Part shown: positions 7,126 through 14,861 of the stretch, piece by piece | Layout of the letters: every line of letters starts with the position of its first letter | How positions within the stretch are numbered: the first letter of the stretch is position 1 | Assembly (NCBI GenBank): GCA_964396685.1 | Contig: CAYNFS010000010.1 | Span: 1-49,687, forward strand | Length of the DNA stretch: 49,687 nt | Direction: 5' to 3' | Origin: CAYNFS01 sp964396685 | Lineage (GTDB): Bacteria > Patescibacteriota > Doudnabacteria > UBA920 > 2-01-FULL-46-14 | Made by a program: the position numbers and the translations under genes | Notes under the pieces: model-generated | Seen by the model: only the letters and a program-made list of their open reading frames with translations | The model's database searches: none | What the model was told of the DNA's origin: nothing

Positions 7126-7695
7126 ATGTTACATGAGATAGAGACTAAAATCTTGGAGGTAGGTAAGGCGGAGCTTTCTCGAGTCCTCGATACCCTCGGC
7201 GCTAAAAAAATTGCAGAAGCTAGACTCAAGGTCAGTTGGTTCAGAACCAAAAATAGCAATGAGGGAGATGATAAATGGTATTTAAGAGTGAGAACTTATT
7301 CCAATGAAAAATCAGAGGTTACCTGGAAAGGCGAATCAGACGTCCTTGGCGCATCGCGCAAACATAAGGAAATAAGCTTTGAGACTGCCGAACCCGACAA
7401 AATGATGGATTTGTTTGCTGAATTAGGGCTTGAAAAGTATGCTTATCAGGAGAAAGACAGAATTTCTTGGATTTATAAAGATTGGCGATTTGATTTGGAT
7501 CAGTATCCTGGGATGCCTTCATACCTGGAAATAGAGGGCTCAAGCGAAAACCATATTCAGGAAGCCATAGAAATTTTAGATCTAAAAAACCATGAAATTA
7601 GTTCAGAAGGAGAAAGAACTTTAATCCAGAACAAATATGATCTGGATTGGTATAATATGAAATTTTTTGGAAATAAAAAAAGAAGCACGAGGTGA
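7126..7695 (+). CDS. CYTH-domain protein (class IV adenylate cyclase / ThTPase-like)
   Basis: CYTH proteins bind triphosphates in a beta-barrel tunnel lined by acidic and basic residues. The N-terminal E-x-E-x-K signature reads EIETK (residues 4-8). Alternating charged strands follow: WYLRVRTYSNEKSEVTWKG near 46-65, the RISWIYKDWRFDLDQYP strand near 112-128, and YLEIEGSS. 189 residues fits the CyaB-like branch, often annotated class IV adenylate cyclase; whether it makes cAMP or hydrolyses a triphosphate cannot be told. It follows the histidine phosphatase after a 24-bp inverted repeat. Confidence 0.85.
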   Translation: MLHEIETKILEVGKAELSRVLDTLGAKKIAEARLKVSWFRTKNSNEGDDKWYLRVRTYSNEKSEVTWKGESDVLGASRKHKEISFETAEPDKMMDLFAELGLEKYAYQEKDRISWIYKDWRFDLDQYPGMPSYLEIEGSSENHIQEAIEILDLKNHEISSEGERTLIQNKYDLDWYNMKFFGNKKRSTR

Positions 7696-7730
7696 GCCTC
7701 GTGCGGCAAGACGGAGGTGGAATATGATTC

Positions 7731-7976
7731 TTAACTTTCTTCTGCGGCGGATGGGCCGCGTGCAAGCTCTGCTTTTAGGATTGCGAGCTTTTGTTGGAAT
7801 GCTGGACCTACCGATGCCTCCATCTCCAGCAGGGCCTCCAGGGAAGGCGAGAGATGCTCTTCAGCCTCAAGCCAGTCGGCTTCGGCGGTTCCGGGCAAAC
7901 CCCGGCCGCTTCTTTCCACATAGATTTCGTGTGCCCTGCTTCGGACCATGTCCTCTAACTCTTTAGGTAGCCTCAT
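7731..7976 (-). CDS. DUF2934-like small protein
   Basis: 81 residues. The core RAHEIYVERSGRGLPGTAEADWLEAEEHL matches the DUF2934 pattern (R-A-x-E-I-Y-x-x-R ... DWLEAE); no function is established for this domain. A strong Shine-Dalgarno sequence GTAGGAGGA lies 5 bp before the ATG, unusual here since most genes in the window lack one. The protein is Ala/Glu-rich and poor in Lys compared with its neighbours, which suggests a different origin. It runs against the CYTH gene and is divergent from the fragment at 8013. Confidence 0.72.
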   Translation of the reverse strand: MRLPKELEDMVRSRAHEIYVERSGRGLPGTAEADWLEAEEHLSPSLEALLEMEASVGPAFQQKLAILKAELARGPSAAEES

Positions 7977-8012
7977 AGTGTCCTCCTACATAAAATAGTT
8001 TATCATACAAGT

Positions 8013-8258
8013 ATGAGAAAAATCAAAACCATTGTTCTCTGCAGCAGTGCGTCGTTTTATAAGCAATACTGGGAGATTAAATTAAGGATTGAGATTGCTT
8101 CGGCCATTAGAAACGGCCTCGCAATGACGCCCGATTTTTTTGAACCAACCTTTCTGCTCAATCCGATTTCAAAAATTTTGCCGAACTATGAGGAAGTGAT
8201 GGGGGTGATACCGATTATATTGAACGGGGATTTGAACAGATTGTCATTGCGAGCGTAA
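8013..8258 (+). pseudogene. Probable gene fragment disrupted by dispersed repeats
   Basis: An 81-codon ORF whose first part, MRKIKTIVLCSSASFYKQYWEIK, looks like the start of a small Rossmann-type protein (a nucleoside-deoxyribosyltransferase-like start is one guess). From codon 27 it reads through a repeat at 8091-8129 (GAGATTGCTTCGGCC...CTCGCAATGACG), and it ends inside a second repeat at 8243-8326. The middle (FEPTFLLNPISKILPNYEEVMGVIP) is not recognised. I read it as a decayed gene rather than a working protein. Confidence 0.4.
8091..8129. repeat. GCAATGAC-type dispersed repeat (in gene fragment)
   Basis: GAGATTGCTTCGGCC...GGCCTCGCAATGAC, a short member of the window-wide family with ends GTCATTGCGAG and CTCGCAATGAC. 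Confidence 0.7.
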
Positions 8259-8326
8259 GCGAGGCAATCTCGCATGAAATGAGATTGCCGCGGTCGTCCG
8301 CCAGAGGCGGACTCCCTCGCAATGAC
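8243..8326. repeat. GTCATTGCGAG...CTCGCAATGAC dispersed repeat upstream of murB
   Basis: A full-length member: outer ends GTCATTGCGAG and CTCGCAATGAC, inner GAGGCAATCTC/GAGATTGCC, and a CCGCCAGAGGCGG hairpin. An ATG in its right end (8322) is in frame with murB but is probably not the true start. Confidence 0.8.
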
Positions 8327-8336
8327 ACGAAAATTT

Positions 8337-9272
8337 ATGCTCAAAGTTGTCAAAAACTATCCTCTCAAAAAATTCACAAAGATGGCTATGGGCGGGCCGG
8401 CATCTTATTTTATTATTGTCAAAAGTGAGAAAGAACTGATCACGGCTCTAAATTTTGCCAAACAAAAAAGACTGCCGTGGTACGCGGTAGGGGAGGGGAG
8501 CAATTTGATCGTGGCGGATGAAGGGTTCAAGGGTATAATCATCGAAATTCGAAATTCGAAATTCGAAATTCGAAACGAAATGGTAACCGTCGGCGCCGGA
8601 CATAATTTATTAAGTCTCATTCACAAACTAAATCGAAAAGGGCTTTCGGGAATGGAAAAAATGGCAGGGATTCCGGGGACTGTGGGCGGGGCGATCTACG
8701 GCTGTGCCGGGGCGTATGGGCAGGAGATCAAGGACTGGCTTGTTTCTGTGCGGGTCTTTGACGGCCAGAAATTTAGGGTTTTGAGCCGAAAACAGTGCAA
8801 ATTTGGCTATCGGGAGAGTATTTTCAAGAAACGCAAAGACTGGATAATTACGGCTGCCACATTTAGACTCAAAAATGCGAAAAAAGAGGCACTTTTGAAG
8901 ACTTCCAAAGCCATTATTAAACTTCGTGAAAAAAAGTACCCGCCCGGCCTCAAATGCCCCGGCAGTTTTTTCAAAAATATCAAGGTTTCGGACATAATGC
9001 CCGATATTCGCAAAAAATTTTTGCGGGTATTGCCCAAAGACAAAATTATGTACGGCAAAGTGCCCGTCGGCTATCTTTTGGAAGAAGTTGGAGCAAAGGG
9101 TATGCGATTTGGAAAGATCAAAGTTGCAAAACATCACGCTAATTTGATATACAATCCCGACGGCGGCAAAGCTTCCGACGTAAAAAAGCTTGCAAAAAAA
9201 TTAAAAGCACTTGTCAAAAATATTTTTTTTGTTAGAATAGAAGAGGAGGTGCAGTATTTAGGGTTCAATTAG
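8337..9272 (+). CDS. murB: UDP-N-acetylenolpyruvoylglucosamine reductase
   Basis: FAD enzyme that uses NADPH to reduce UDP-GlcNAc-enolpyruvate to UDP-MurNAc. FAD-domain motifs: WYAVGEGSNLIVADEGFKG near 45-63, and MAGIPGTVGGAIYGCAGAYG near 106-125 (the family G-x-P-G-T-x-GG signature). Then CKFGYRESIFK near 155, and the catalytic-Ser region PGSFFKN near 207. C-terminal GYLLEEVGAKGMRFGKIKVAKHHANLIYN is diagnostic. Residues about 68-80 (EIRNSKFEIRNE) come from a GAAATTC word repeat. The start at 8337 is preferred to 8322, which lies in a dispersed repeat. It complements murC and murG. Confidence 0.93.
   Translation: MLKVVKNYPLKKFTKMAMGGPASYFIIVKSEKELITALNFAKQKRLPWYAVGEGSNLIVADEGFKGIIIEIRNSKFEIRNEMVTVGAGHNLLSLIHKLNRKGLSGMEKMAGIPGTVGGAIYGCAGAYGQEIKDWLVSVRVFDGQKFRVLSRKQCKFGYRESIFKKRKDWIITAATFRLKNAKKEALLKTSKAIIKLREKKYPPGLKCPGSFFKNIKVSDIMPDIRKKFLRVLPKDKIMYGKVPVGYLLEEVGAKGMRFGKIKVAKHHANLIYNPDGGKASDVKKLAKKLKALVKNIFFVRIEEEVQYLGFN
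8540..8577. repeat. Tandem GAAATTC word repeat inside murB
   Basis: Four to five direct copies of a 7- to 8-bp word (CGAAATT), in frame, lengthening the murB loop after GFKGIII. Confidence 0.75.
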
Positions 9273-9274
9273 CT

Positions 9275-9344
9275 GTCATTGCGAGCGCAAGCGAAGCAAT
9301 CCCAAAAAACTAGATTGCTTCGTCGTTTCACTCCTCGCAATGAC
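9275..9344. repeat. GTCATTGCGAG...CTCGCAATGAC dispersed repeat between murB and hpf
   Basis: Outer ends GTCATTGCGAG and CTCGCAATGAC with inner GAAGCAATC and GATTGCTTC, a complete copy that ends 11 bp before the hpf ATG. Confidence 0.8.
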
Positions 9345-9355
9345 GAGAATATAAA

Positions 9356-9727
9356 ATGAAAATCCTTTTCAAAGGAAAAAATCTTGAACTTACGGAGGCT
9401 ATCAAAAATTACGCCGAAGAAAGAGTTGGCCATCTTGAACATTACTGGGACGAGATTTTGGAGGCGAACATTGAGGTAGAGGCCTCCACCCATCACTTGA
9501 AAGGTCTTTTCCGCTGTGAAGTCAATCTGGACGTGCCGCAAAAGCATGTTTTGCGCGCGGAAGTAACTGACCCTGATCTTTACGCCGCCATAGATAAGGT
9601 CATACCTAAACTGCGCGAAGAAATAGAGAAAATCAAAGGCAAACAAAGGGTTAAAGATCGCCTTTTTAAGCGCTATCTCAAAACAGTATTCGCCTGGAGG
9701 CCGAGGAGGAGAAAAGGTAGAATTTAG
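9356..9727 (+). CDS. hpf: Ribosome hibernation-promoting factor, short form (HPF/RaiA)
   Basis: Binds the 30S decoding region and silences ribosomes under starvation. The 123-residue protein has the beta-alpha-beta-beta-beta-alpha layout: MKILFKGKNLELTEAIKNYAEERVGHLEHYW, then strands IEVEASTHHLKGLFRCEVNLDVPQ and VLRAEVTDPDLYAAIDKVIPKLREEIEK, ending in a basic tail (KGKQRVKDRLFKRYLK...RRRKGR). There is no long-form C-terminal dimerisation domain. The agmatinase gene starts 22 bp downstream. Confidence 0.9.
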   Translation: MKILFKGKNLELTEAIKNYAEERVGHLEHYWDEILEANIEVEASTHHLKGLFRCEVNLDVPQKHVLRAEVTDPDLYAAIDKVIPKLREEIEKIKGKQRVKDRLFKRYLKTVFAWRPRRRKGRI

Positions 9728-9749
9728 AATCAAGAAAATAGAATGTAGA

Positions 9750-10577
9750 ATGGAAAATAAGACGATTAATTTTCTAGGTATACCTCGAGTCAATCCCAAA
9801 GATGCAGAAGTTGTGATATTGCCGGTTCCGTTTGAGGCGACTACTTCCTATGGGCATGGCACTAAAAATGGCCCGAAGGCGATTATTGAAGCATCTCAAC
9901 AAGTAGAATTATTTGATCCCGAATTGGGAGATGAGATCCAAAATTTGGTTAAAATCGCAACTGCACCAGAAGCAGTAGGGGAGAGGGGAGAGCTTCAAAG
10001 CATTGCCTCGGGCTATACTGACAAGTTTCTCATCTCTTTGGGCGGCGAACACTCTATCACGCCCGAACTTATCAAGCCCTTTATTTCCAAATATGAAGAT
10101 CTATCAGTGCTCCAGATTGACGCGCATACTGATATGCGCGACGAGTGGGAAGGGTCAAAATATTCGCATGCCTGCGCTATGCGGCGCGTTCAGGAACAGG
10201 GTGTAACAAAAATCATACAGGTTGGGATCAGAAATACAGCTAAAGAGGAGCAAAAATATCTAAATTATGACAATATTTTCTGGAGAAATAAATTTGACTT
10301 AAATAAAATTTTGGAAAAATTAAGCGATAATGTTTATTTGACTTTTGACGTAGACGGGCTTGATGTTTCCATAATGCCGGCCACCGGCACCCCTGAACCC
10401 GGCGGTATTTCTTACGAGCAGGCGGAAGCTCTGCTCAAAGCCATCAGAAAGCGCAAAAATGTCGTCGCCGCGGATTTCGTGGAACTCTCACCCATCAAAG
10501 ACATTCCGGCCTATGATTTTTTAGTAGCGAAATTGATTTTTAAGCTGATCGGTTATAAATATGCACCGCAACTGTGA
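9750..10577 (+). CDS. speB: Agmatinase-like ureohydrolase
   Basis: Arginase/agmatinase family: Mn-dependent hydrolysis of agmatine to putrescine and urea is the likely reaction. Metal ligands are visible in GGEHS (97-101), IDAHTDMRDEWEGSKYSHA (122-140; D-A-H-x-D) and FDVDGLDVSIMPATGTPEPGG (198-218; D-x-D). N-terminal PFEATTSYGHGTKNGPKAI is typical of agmatinase rather than arginase. 275 residues is normal. It begins the polyamine-type cluster running to the deoxyhypusine-synthase-like gene. No arginine decarboxylase is in the window, so agmatine must come from elsewhere. Formiminoglutamase or guanidinobutyrase specificity cannot be excluded. Confidence 0.87.
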   Translation: MENKTINFLGIPRVNPKDAEVVILPVPFEATTSYGHGTKNGPKAIIEASQQVELFDPELGDEIQNLVKIATAPEAVGERGELQSIASGYTDKFLISLGGEHSITPELIKPFISKYEDLSVLQIDAHTDMRDEWEGSKYSHACAMRRVQEQGVTKIIQVGIRNTAKEEQKYLNYDNIFWRNKFDLNKILEKLSDNVYLTFDVDGLDVSIMPATGTPEPGGISYEQAEALLKAIRKRKNVVAADFVELSPIKDIPAYDFLVAKLIFKLIGYKYAPQL

Positions 10578-10621
10578 ATAAAATTCTTGCAAAAAAAAAA
10601 GAGATCTGTCAAAATTGAAAT

Positions 10622-11890
10622 ATGAACTACGATTTCGTCGTGCTGGGAGCAAACGGCACCCAAGGCAAAATTGCCGCGAGGGATCTTTTGGAGAGCGGCT
10701 ATTCAGTCCTGTTGTGCGCTAACGATGATTATGGACTGGACAATCTAATCGACTACGAAAAAGCTGACTTTGCTCTTTTCAATCTTGAAAAAGTCGATCC
10801 CAAAAAGATCGCCGTCCGCTCGGACGAAGTAAAAAATCTCAGCTCTCTAAAAAGAATCCTGAAAAAATCCGGCGCCAAAGTAGTGGTCAACTGCATGATT
10901 GATGATTTCAACTTGCCGGTATCGGAATTGTGTCTGGAACTCGGGACCAATTATCTCGATTTGGATTCAGAGGACTGGGTTACACGCGAGCAGTTTAAAC
11001 ATTCACGCAAATATGAAGAAAAAGGATTAATCGGTATTACAGGGGCAGGGTCAACTCCCGGTATAACCAACGTGATGTTGCGGTATGTCCGGCCGGAGTT
11101 TGATACGATTGAAGAAGTCAAAGTTGGATTCGCTTGGAAATCGAATATGGATGAATTTGTTATTCCTTTCTCTCTAGACGCCATCGACGCTGAATTCAAA
11201 AGGGAAGCCACAGTGCTGGAAAATGGAAAATTTGTGAAAAGACGCCCCGAAGAATGCAATGAAGAATTTGACTACTTCCAAATTGGCAAACAAAAAACTT
11301 TTTATACTGACCATATTGAACACAATACTTTCTATGAATATTTGAAAGACGCTGGCATCAAAAATATCCATGTTTATTCCAGTTTCCCGGAATATTCGTA
11401 TAATACATTGAAAAAATTGATCAAATTGGGCTTTACCTCAAAAGAAACATTAGAGTTAGGCAACAAAAAAGTCAGGCCCCTCGATTGCGCCACAGAAGTT
11501 TTACGGCGCAGCCCGGTTCCGGAAAACTATAAAGAGAAAGAAAATTTATGGCTCAAAGTCTACGGCACGAAGGATGGAAAGGAAACAGCAATAGAGATGG
11601 ATGCTATTGCGGAGACTCTACCCGGTTGGGAAGAAGCAACCTGCAATATAGATACGGGTATGCCGGCTTCCATTATTGCCCAAATGATTTTTGACGGGCG
11701 TATCAGGGAGTGCGGGTTTTTCTCTCCGGAGTTCGTCGTCCCTGCCGGGGTATTCTTTGAGGAATTGGCAGCGCGTAAAATTTGGATATACAAGAATCGC
11801 AAAAAAGTCAATCCTCTCGGCATTCATAACCAAAAAGTGAAGCTTTTGTACTCAAAAAGGAATATCAAGGTTCGAACCATCGCGGTATGA
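10622..11890 (+). CDS. Saccharopine-dehydrogenase-like NAD(P)-dependent oxidoreductase
   Basis: Starts with a Rossmann fold, MNYDFVVLGANGTQGKIAARDLLESG (glycine motif 9-15), followed by VVNCMIDDFNLPVSELCLELGTNYLDLD near 86-113 and GITGAGSTPGITNVMLRYV near 137-155, matching the Lys9/saccharopine reductase region. Family members make or split secondary amines from an amine and an aldehyde or keto acid; carboxy(nor)spermidine dehydrogenase of polyamine synthesis is one. Its place between agmatinase and a deoxyhypusine-synthase homologue suggests a polyamine substrate; this is inference. 422 residues. The last codons overlap a tiny ORF (ATGA). Confidence 0.8.
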   Translation: MNYDFVVLGANGTQGKIAARDLLESGYSVLLCANDDYGLDNLIDYEKADFALFNLEKVDPKKIAVRSDEVKNLSSLKRILKKSGAKVVVNCMIDDFNLPVSELCLELGTNYLDLDSEDWVTREQFKHSRKYEEKGLIGITGAGSTPGITNVMLRYVRPEFDTIEEVKVGFAWKSNMDEFVIPFSLDAIDAEFKREATVLENGKFVKRRPEECNEEFDYFQIGKQKTFYTDHIEHNTFYEYLKDAGIKNIHVYSSFPEYSYNTLKKLIKLGFTSKETLELGNKKVRPLDCATEVLRRSPVPENYKEKENLWLKVYGTKDGKETAIEMDAIAETLPGWEEATCNIDTGMPASIIAQMIFDGRIRECGFFSPEFVVPAGVFFEELAARKIWIYKNRKKVNPLGIHNQKVKLLYSKRNIKVRTIAV

Positions 11891-11946
11891 ATACCAGAAA
11901 ATGGGCTTTGACTGGACTGGTGAGTTTAATTTTGGTTCAGATGTAA
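11887..11946 (+). CDS. 19-residue micro-ORF with membrane-segment-like sequence
   Basis: ATGA overlap with the preceding stop. It encodes MNTRKWALTGLVSLILVQM: a basic start followed by a short hydrophobic stretch, like a truncated signal peptide. It may be a translated leader, a decayed secreted protein or chance. Only the overlap and composition support it. Confidence 0.2.
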   Translation: MNTRKWALTGLVSLILVQM

Positions 11947-12008
11947 GCTCTGTAAGAACATAGGGAAAAAATCCATCCGCGCAGTTTGTTATCAATAATA
12001 TAAGCCCC

Positions 12009-13277
12009 GTGAGAATTCGAAAAAAATTTCTTTTCGTGACTTGGAAGAACGATTCCGGACAGCTCGCTTGGCAGATACAAAAGGAAGGACACGTCGTTAA
12101 AGTTTATATCGATTATAAGTCTTGCCGTGATTGCTATGATGGTTTACTTGAAAAAGTCAGGTCTTGGGAAGATTATGTTGATTGGGCAGATGTAATAGCT
12201 TTTGATGAAATCGGTTTTGGAAAAAAAGCAGAATCCCTTCGCCAGCAGGGCAAAAGAGTTGTCGGCGGCACTTCATATTCTGATAAGCTCGAATGGGGGA
12301 GGGAATTTGCGCAAAAGGAAATGCAACGGGTGGGAATGACGGCTTTGCCCCGATGGGAGTTTACAGATTTTGCCGAGGCAATCAAATTTGTATACTCTCG
12401 TCCCGGCCGATACGTATTTAAACCAAGCGGCGCGGTTTCATCGGGCAACCACAATTTACTTTTTGTAGGACAGGAGGAGGATGGCAGTGATATCTTGGAA
12501 GTTTTAAAGATCAATCGAAACAAGTGGAAATTTAAGATCAAAAGATTCCTAATCCAGACCTATGCAGAAGGGGTGGAATTGGCCGTCGGAGCTTTTTTCA
12601 ACGGGAAAAAGTTTTTGTTACCCATCTGTTTAAATCAAGAGTTTAAAAGGATGTACCCGGCAGAACTCGGGCCGTTAACAAACGATATGGGCGTGCTCAT
12701 GTTTTGGGTTGAGCAGTCTCCTCTCTACGAGTTAACTTTAAAGAAGATGGAGCCAACTTTGGCTAAGACAGGCTATGTTGGCTATATCGACATAAACTGC
12801 ATTATCAATCAAAATGGCGTTTATCCATTGGAGTTTACGGCACGGTTTGGCTATCCGACGATTGACGCTCAACTTTCAGCAATTCGGATGCCCATCGGAG
12901 ATTTTCTCTACAATCTAGCCGACGGGGAAGACTTTAAAGTCCCGATCAAACAGAAATTTCAGGTTGGAGTCTGTGCAGTCCTGCCGCCATTTATTTCTGA
13001 TAGTCCGCGCGACATGGCTGTATATCGCAATTTACCGATCTTTTTTGAAGGGCGAAAATGGGACCTGCCCGGTCTGTGTTTTAAGGATGTAAAATTAGAA
13101 AAGTTCATTCTGCGGGTTGCGGGCGAGGCAAAGTTGGTTTTAGTGGCCACTGGCAGCGGACAAACAGCTGAACAGGCACGTAGGCAGGCGTACCGACTCA
13201 TAAGAAAAGTTCAAGTTCAAAATTGTTTTATCGACCTGATATCGGCCAGCGTTGGAAGCAAGATGAAGCCCTACTAA
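12009..13277 (+). CDS. PurD-like ATP-grasp ligase
   Basis: An ATP-grasp enzyme related to phosphoribosylamine-glycine ligase: FVYSRPGRYVFKPSGAVSSGNHNLLFV (127-153) is the ATP-binding strand-loop, QTYAEGVELAVGAFFNGKKFLLPICLNQEFKRMYPAELGPLTNDMGVLMFW (about 183-235) matches the PurD core, and YVGYIDINCIINQNGVYPLEFTARFGYPTID (about 253-285) carries the acidic metal ligands. The N-terminus lacks the PurD GxGGREHA loop, and a genuine purD is at 43739-45019, so this is a paralogue joining an amine to a carboxylate of unknown identity. GTG start. It is followed within 24 bp by the SET gene in a polyamine-type cluster. Confidence 0.78.
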   Translation: MRIRKKFLFVTWKNDSGQLAWQIQKEGHVVKVYIDYKSCRDCYDGLLEKVRSWEDYVDWADVIAFDEIGFGKKAESLRQQGKRVVGGTSYSDKLEWGREFAQKEMQRVGMTALPRWEFTDFAEAIKFVYSRPGRYVFKPSGAVSSGNHNLLFVGQEEDGSDILEVLKINRNKWKFKIKRFLIQTYAEGVELAVGAFFNGKKFLLPICLNQEFKRMYPAELGPLTNDMGVLMFWVEQSPLYELTLKKMEPTLAKTGYVGYIDINCIINQNGVYPLEFTARFGYPTIDAQLSAIRMPIGDFLYNLADGEDFKVPIKQKFQVGVCAVLPPFISDSPRDMAVYRNLPIFFEGRKWDLPGLCFKDVKLEKFILRVAGEAKLVLVATGSGQTAEQARRQAYRLIRKVQVQNCFIDLISASVGSKMKPY

Positions 13278-13300
13278 AAAAAATGGGGGTATTTAACAAC

Positions 13301-13717
13301 ATGAATAAAAAAGATCTCTCACGCAAGCTGGCTCATAAAACATTTTGCCGCCTAAAGCCCTCAGCAATTTCAGGTGTCGGAGTTTTTGCTATACGGGAAA
13401 TTCCTAAAGGAGTAAATCCTTTTCAAGATTGCCGTCAGGCCCGTTTGATCGCTTTTAGGGAAAAGGAACTGGCGATGTTTGCGCCGGGGGTAAAAAAACT
13501 GATTAAAGATTTTTGCATTGTGAAAAACAGCCTGTATCTGGTACCGCATTTTGGTCTAAATTGTATTGATCTCGCTTACTATTTGAATCATTCTAAAAAT
13601 CCAAATATGCGGGCTATGGTGCAAAGCAAAAGCGGCGATGTTGAATTTATTACAAGAAGAAGAATAAATAACGGCGAAGAACTAACTGTCGATTATAAGA
13701 CTTACAGTGAAAAGTGA
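13301..13717 (+). CDS. SET-domain protein (putative lysine methyltransferase)
   Basis: SET proteins transfer methyl from S-adenosylmethionine to lysine. Motifs: SAISGVGVFAIREIPKG near 19-35, YYLNHSKNPNM near 92-103 (the N-H-S cofactor/pseudoknot motif), and RINNGEELTVDYKTY near 121-135 (G-E-E-L-T-x-D-Y). The 138 residues cover a minimal SET domain with no pre- or post-SET. The start at 13301 follows a GGGGGT stretch; an ATG at 13283 would also work. SET genes are uncommon in bacteria, and one inside a cluster with a deoxyhypusine-synthase homologue and an ATP-grasp enzyme raises the idea of protein-lysine modification. Confidence 0.82.
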   Translation: MNKKDLSRKLAHKTFCRLKPSAISGVGVFAIREIPKGVNPFQDCRQARLIAFREKELAMFAPGVKKLIKDFCIVKNSLYLVPHFGLNCIDLAYYLNHSKNPNMRAMVQSKSGDVEFITRRRINNGEELTVDYKTYSEK

Positions 13718-13736
13718 GGAAGTTTTTCACAAAAAA

Positions 13737-14762
13737 ATGAGTCTGAAAACTCTGAAAAACAAGATATTAAGTTCGCCAGTTGAGCACATTGACATCAAGA
13801 CGCTGGATGTTAAAAAGCTTGTCAATGCCTATTCGCGGATGTCTTTTTCTTCGCGCGATTTAGCGAGAGCCGTTGAAATTTATAACAAGATGTTATCTGA
13901 CAAGAGCGCGTCTGTTTGGCTTACTATCGCGGGTTCCACAGCTGCCGCTGGCTGCATGCAAGTCTATGTTGATATGGTCAAAAACAATATGGTAGATGTG
14001 ATTATAGCGACGGGTGCTACTATCGCAGATATGGATTTTTTTGAGGCCCTTGGATTCAAACACTATAAGGGAACGCCAAATATTGACGACAGTTTATTGA
14101 GGAAGCTTTATATTGACCGTATTTACGACACATTTATTGATGAAGAGGAACTGCAGGAATGTGACAAGACAATAACTAAAATTGCAGATTCTTTGCCCAA
14201 AAGACCGTATTCCTCGCGCGAATTTATCGCGGAGATGGGGCGGTATTTAACAAAGCATTCTAAGAAGAAAAATTCCTTGGTTCAAACGGCTTACGAAAAT
14301 AATGTACCGATCTTTTGCCCCGCATTTTCAGATTCTTCTGCGGGCTTGGGCTTGGTTTTACACCAGTGGAAAAATCCGGGACGCCATGTAAGCATTGACT
14401 CGGTAAAAGATTTTTTGGAATTGACCAAAATAAAACTGGCAAGTAAAAATACCGGGCTTTTGATGATCGGCGGGGGAGTGCCGAAGAACTTTGCGCAAGA
14501 TACCGTAATTTCAGCGGAGGTTCTAGGATACAATGTGCCTGCCCACAAATACGCGGTCCAAATCACGGTTGCCGATGTCAGGGATGGGGCGCTATCATCC
14601 TCAACTCTGAAAGAAGCAAGTTCTTGGGGAAAAGTTAAGACTAGTTACGAGCAAATGGTTTTCGCCGAGGCCACAATGGCTTTGCCGATTCTTGCCGCCT
14701 ACGCTTATCAAACAGGGCACTGGAAAAAACGAAAAAGTAGAAATTTCTCCGAGATGTTTTGA
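13737..14762 (+). CDS. Deoxyhypusine-synthase-like protein (possible homospermidine synthase)
   Basis: In eukaryotes and archaea this family moves an aminobutyl group from spermidine to a lysine of eIF5A/aIF5A; the bacterial homologue SpeY of Anabaena makes homospermidine. Seen: NMVDVIIATGATIADMDFFEALG near 84-107, FCPAFSDSSAGLGLVLHQWKNPG (about 194-216; His of the family FFHSYKNPG motif), and EASSWGKVK with the catalytic-type Lys at 299. 341 residues from this start, chosen because the internal MSLKTLKNK follows a GAGG stretch; an upstream ATG at 13707 would overlap the SET gene. The NAD- and lysine-dependent chemistry looks intact; protein or polyamine substrate is undecided. A strong terminator follows. 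Confidence 0.86.
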   Translation: MSLKTLKNKILSSPVEHIDIKTLDVKKLVNAYSRMSFSSRDLARAVEIYNKMLSDKSASVWLTIAGSTAAAGCMQVYVDMVKNNMVDVIIATGATIADMDFFEALGFKHYKGTPNIDDSLLRKLYIDRIYDTFIDEEELQECDKTITKIADSLPKRPYSSREFIAEMGRYLTKHSKKKNSLVQTAYENNVPIFCPAFSDSSAGLGLVLHQWKNPGRHVSIDSVKDFLELTKIKLASKNTGLLMIGGGVPKNFAQDTVISAEVLGYNVPAHKYAVQITVADVRDGALSSSTLKEASSWGKVKTSYEQMVFAEATMALPILAAYAYQTGHWKKRKSRNFSEMF

Positions 14763-14765
14763 AAT

Positions 14766-14793
14766 GCCAGGCCCAAGCAAGCCTGGTTTTTTT
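14766..14793 (+). terminator. Rho-independent terminator after the polyamine-type cluster
   Basis: Stem CCAGGC/GCCTGG with an 8-nt loop, followed immediately by seven T. It starts 4 bp after the stop codon. Confidence 0.85.
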
Positions 14794-14852
14794 GTTGATG
14801 TCTGTAAAAATATTGTGCGACGGATTGTATCAAATTTGTCGATCGACCAAAA

Positions 14853-14861
14853 TGGTATAAT
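14853..14861 (+). promoter_or_regulatory. Extended -10 promoter-like sequence (TGGTATAAT)
   Basis: TATAAT preceded by TGG, an extended -10 element. A -35 at TTGTCG would be only 14 bp away, so recognition would rest on the extended element. It points into the 14.87-15.18 kb stretch where no gene is recognised. Confidence 0.45.

Noticed and set aside
7667..7966. 99-codon ORF on the plus strand opposite the DUF2934 gene
   Set aside because: The minus-strand frame has a family pattern and a strong Shine-Dalgarno; the plus frame is Pro/Arg-rich with no resemblance and is a shadow.
8540..8577. Tandem repeat that could be taken for a CRISPR array
   Set aside because: Units are 7-8 bp without spacers and lie inside murB.
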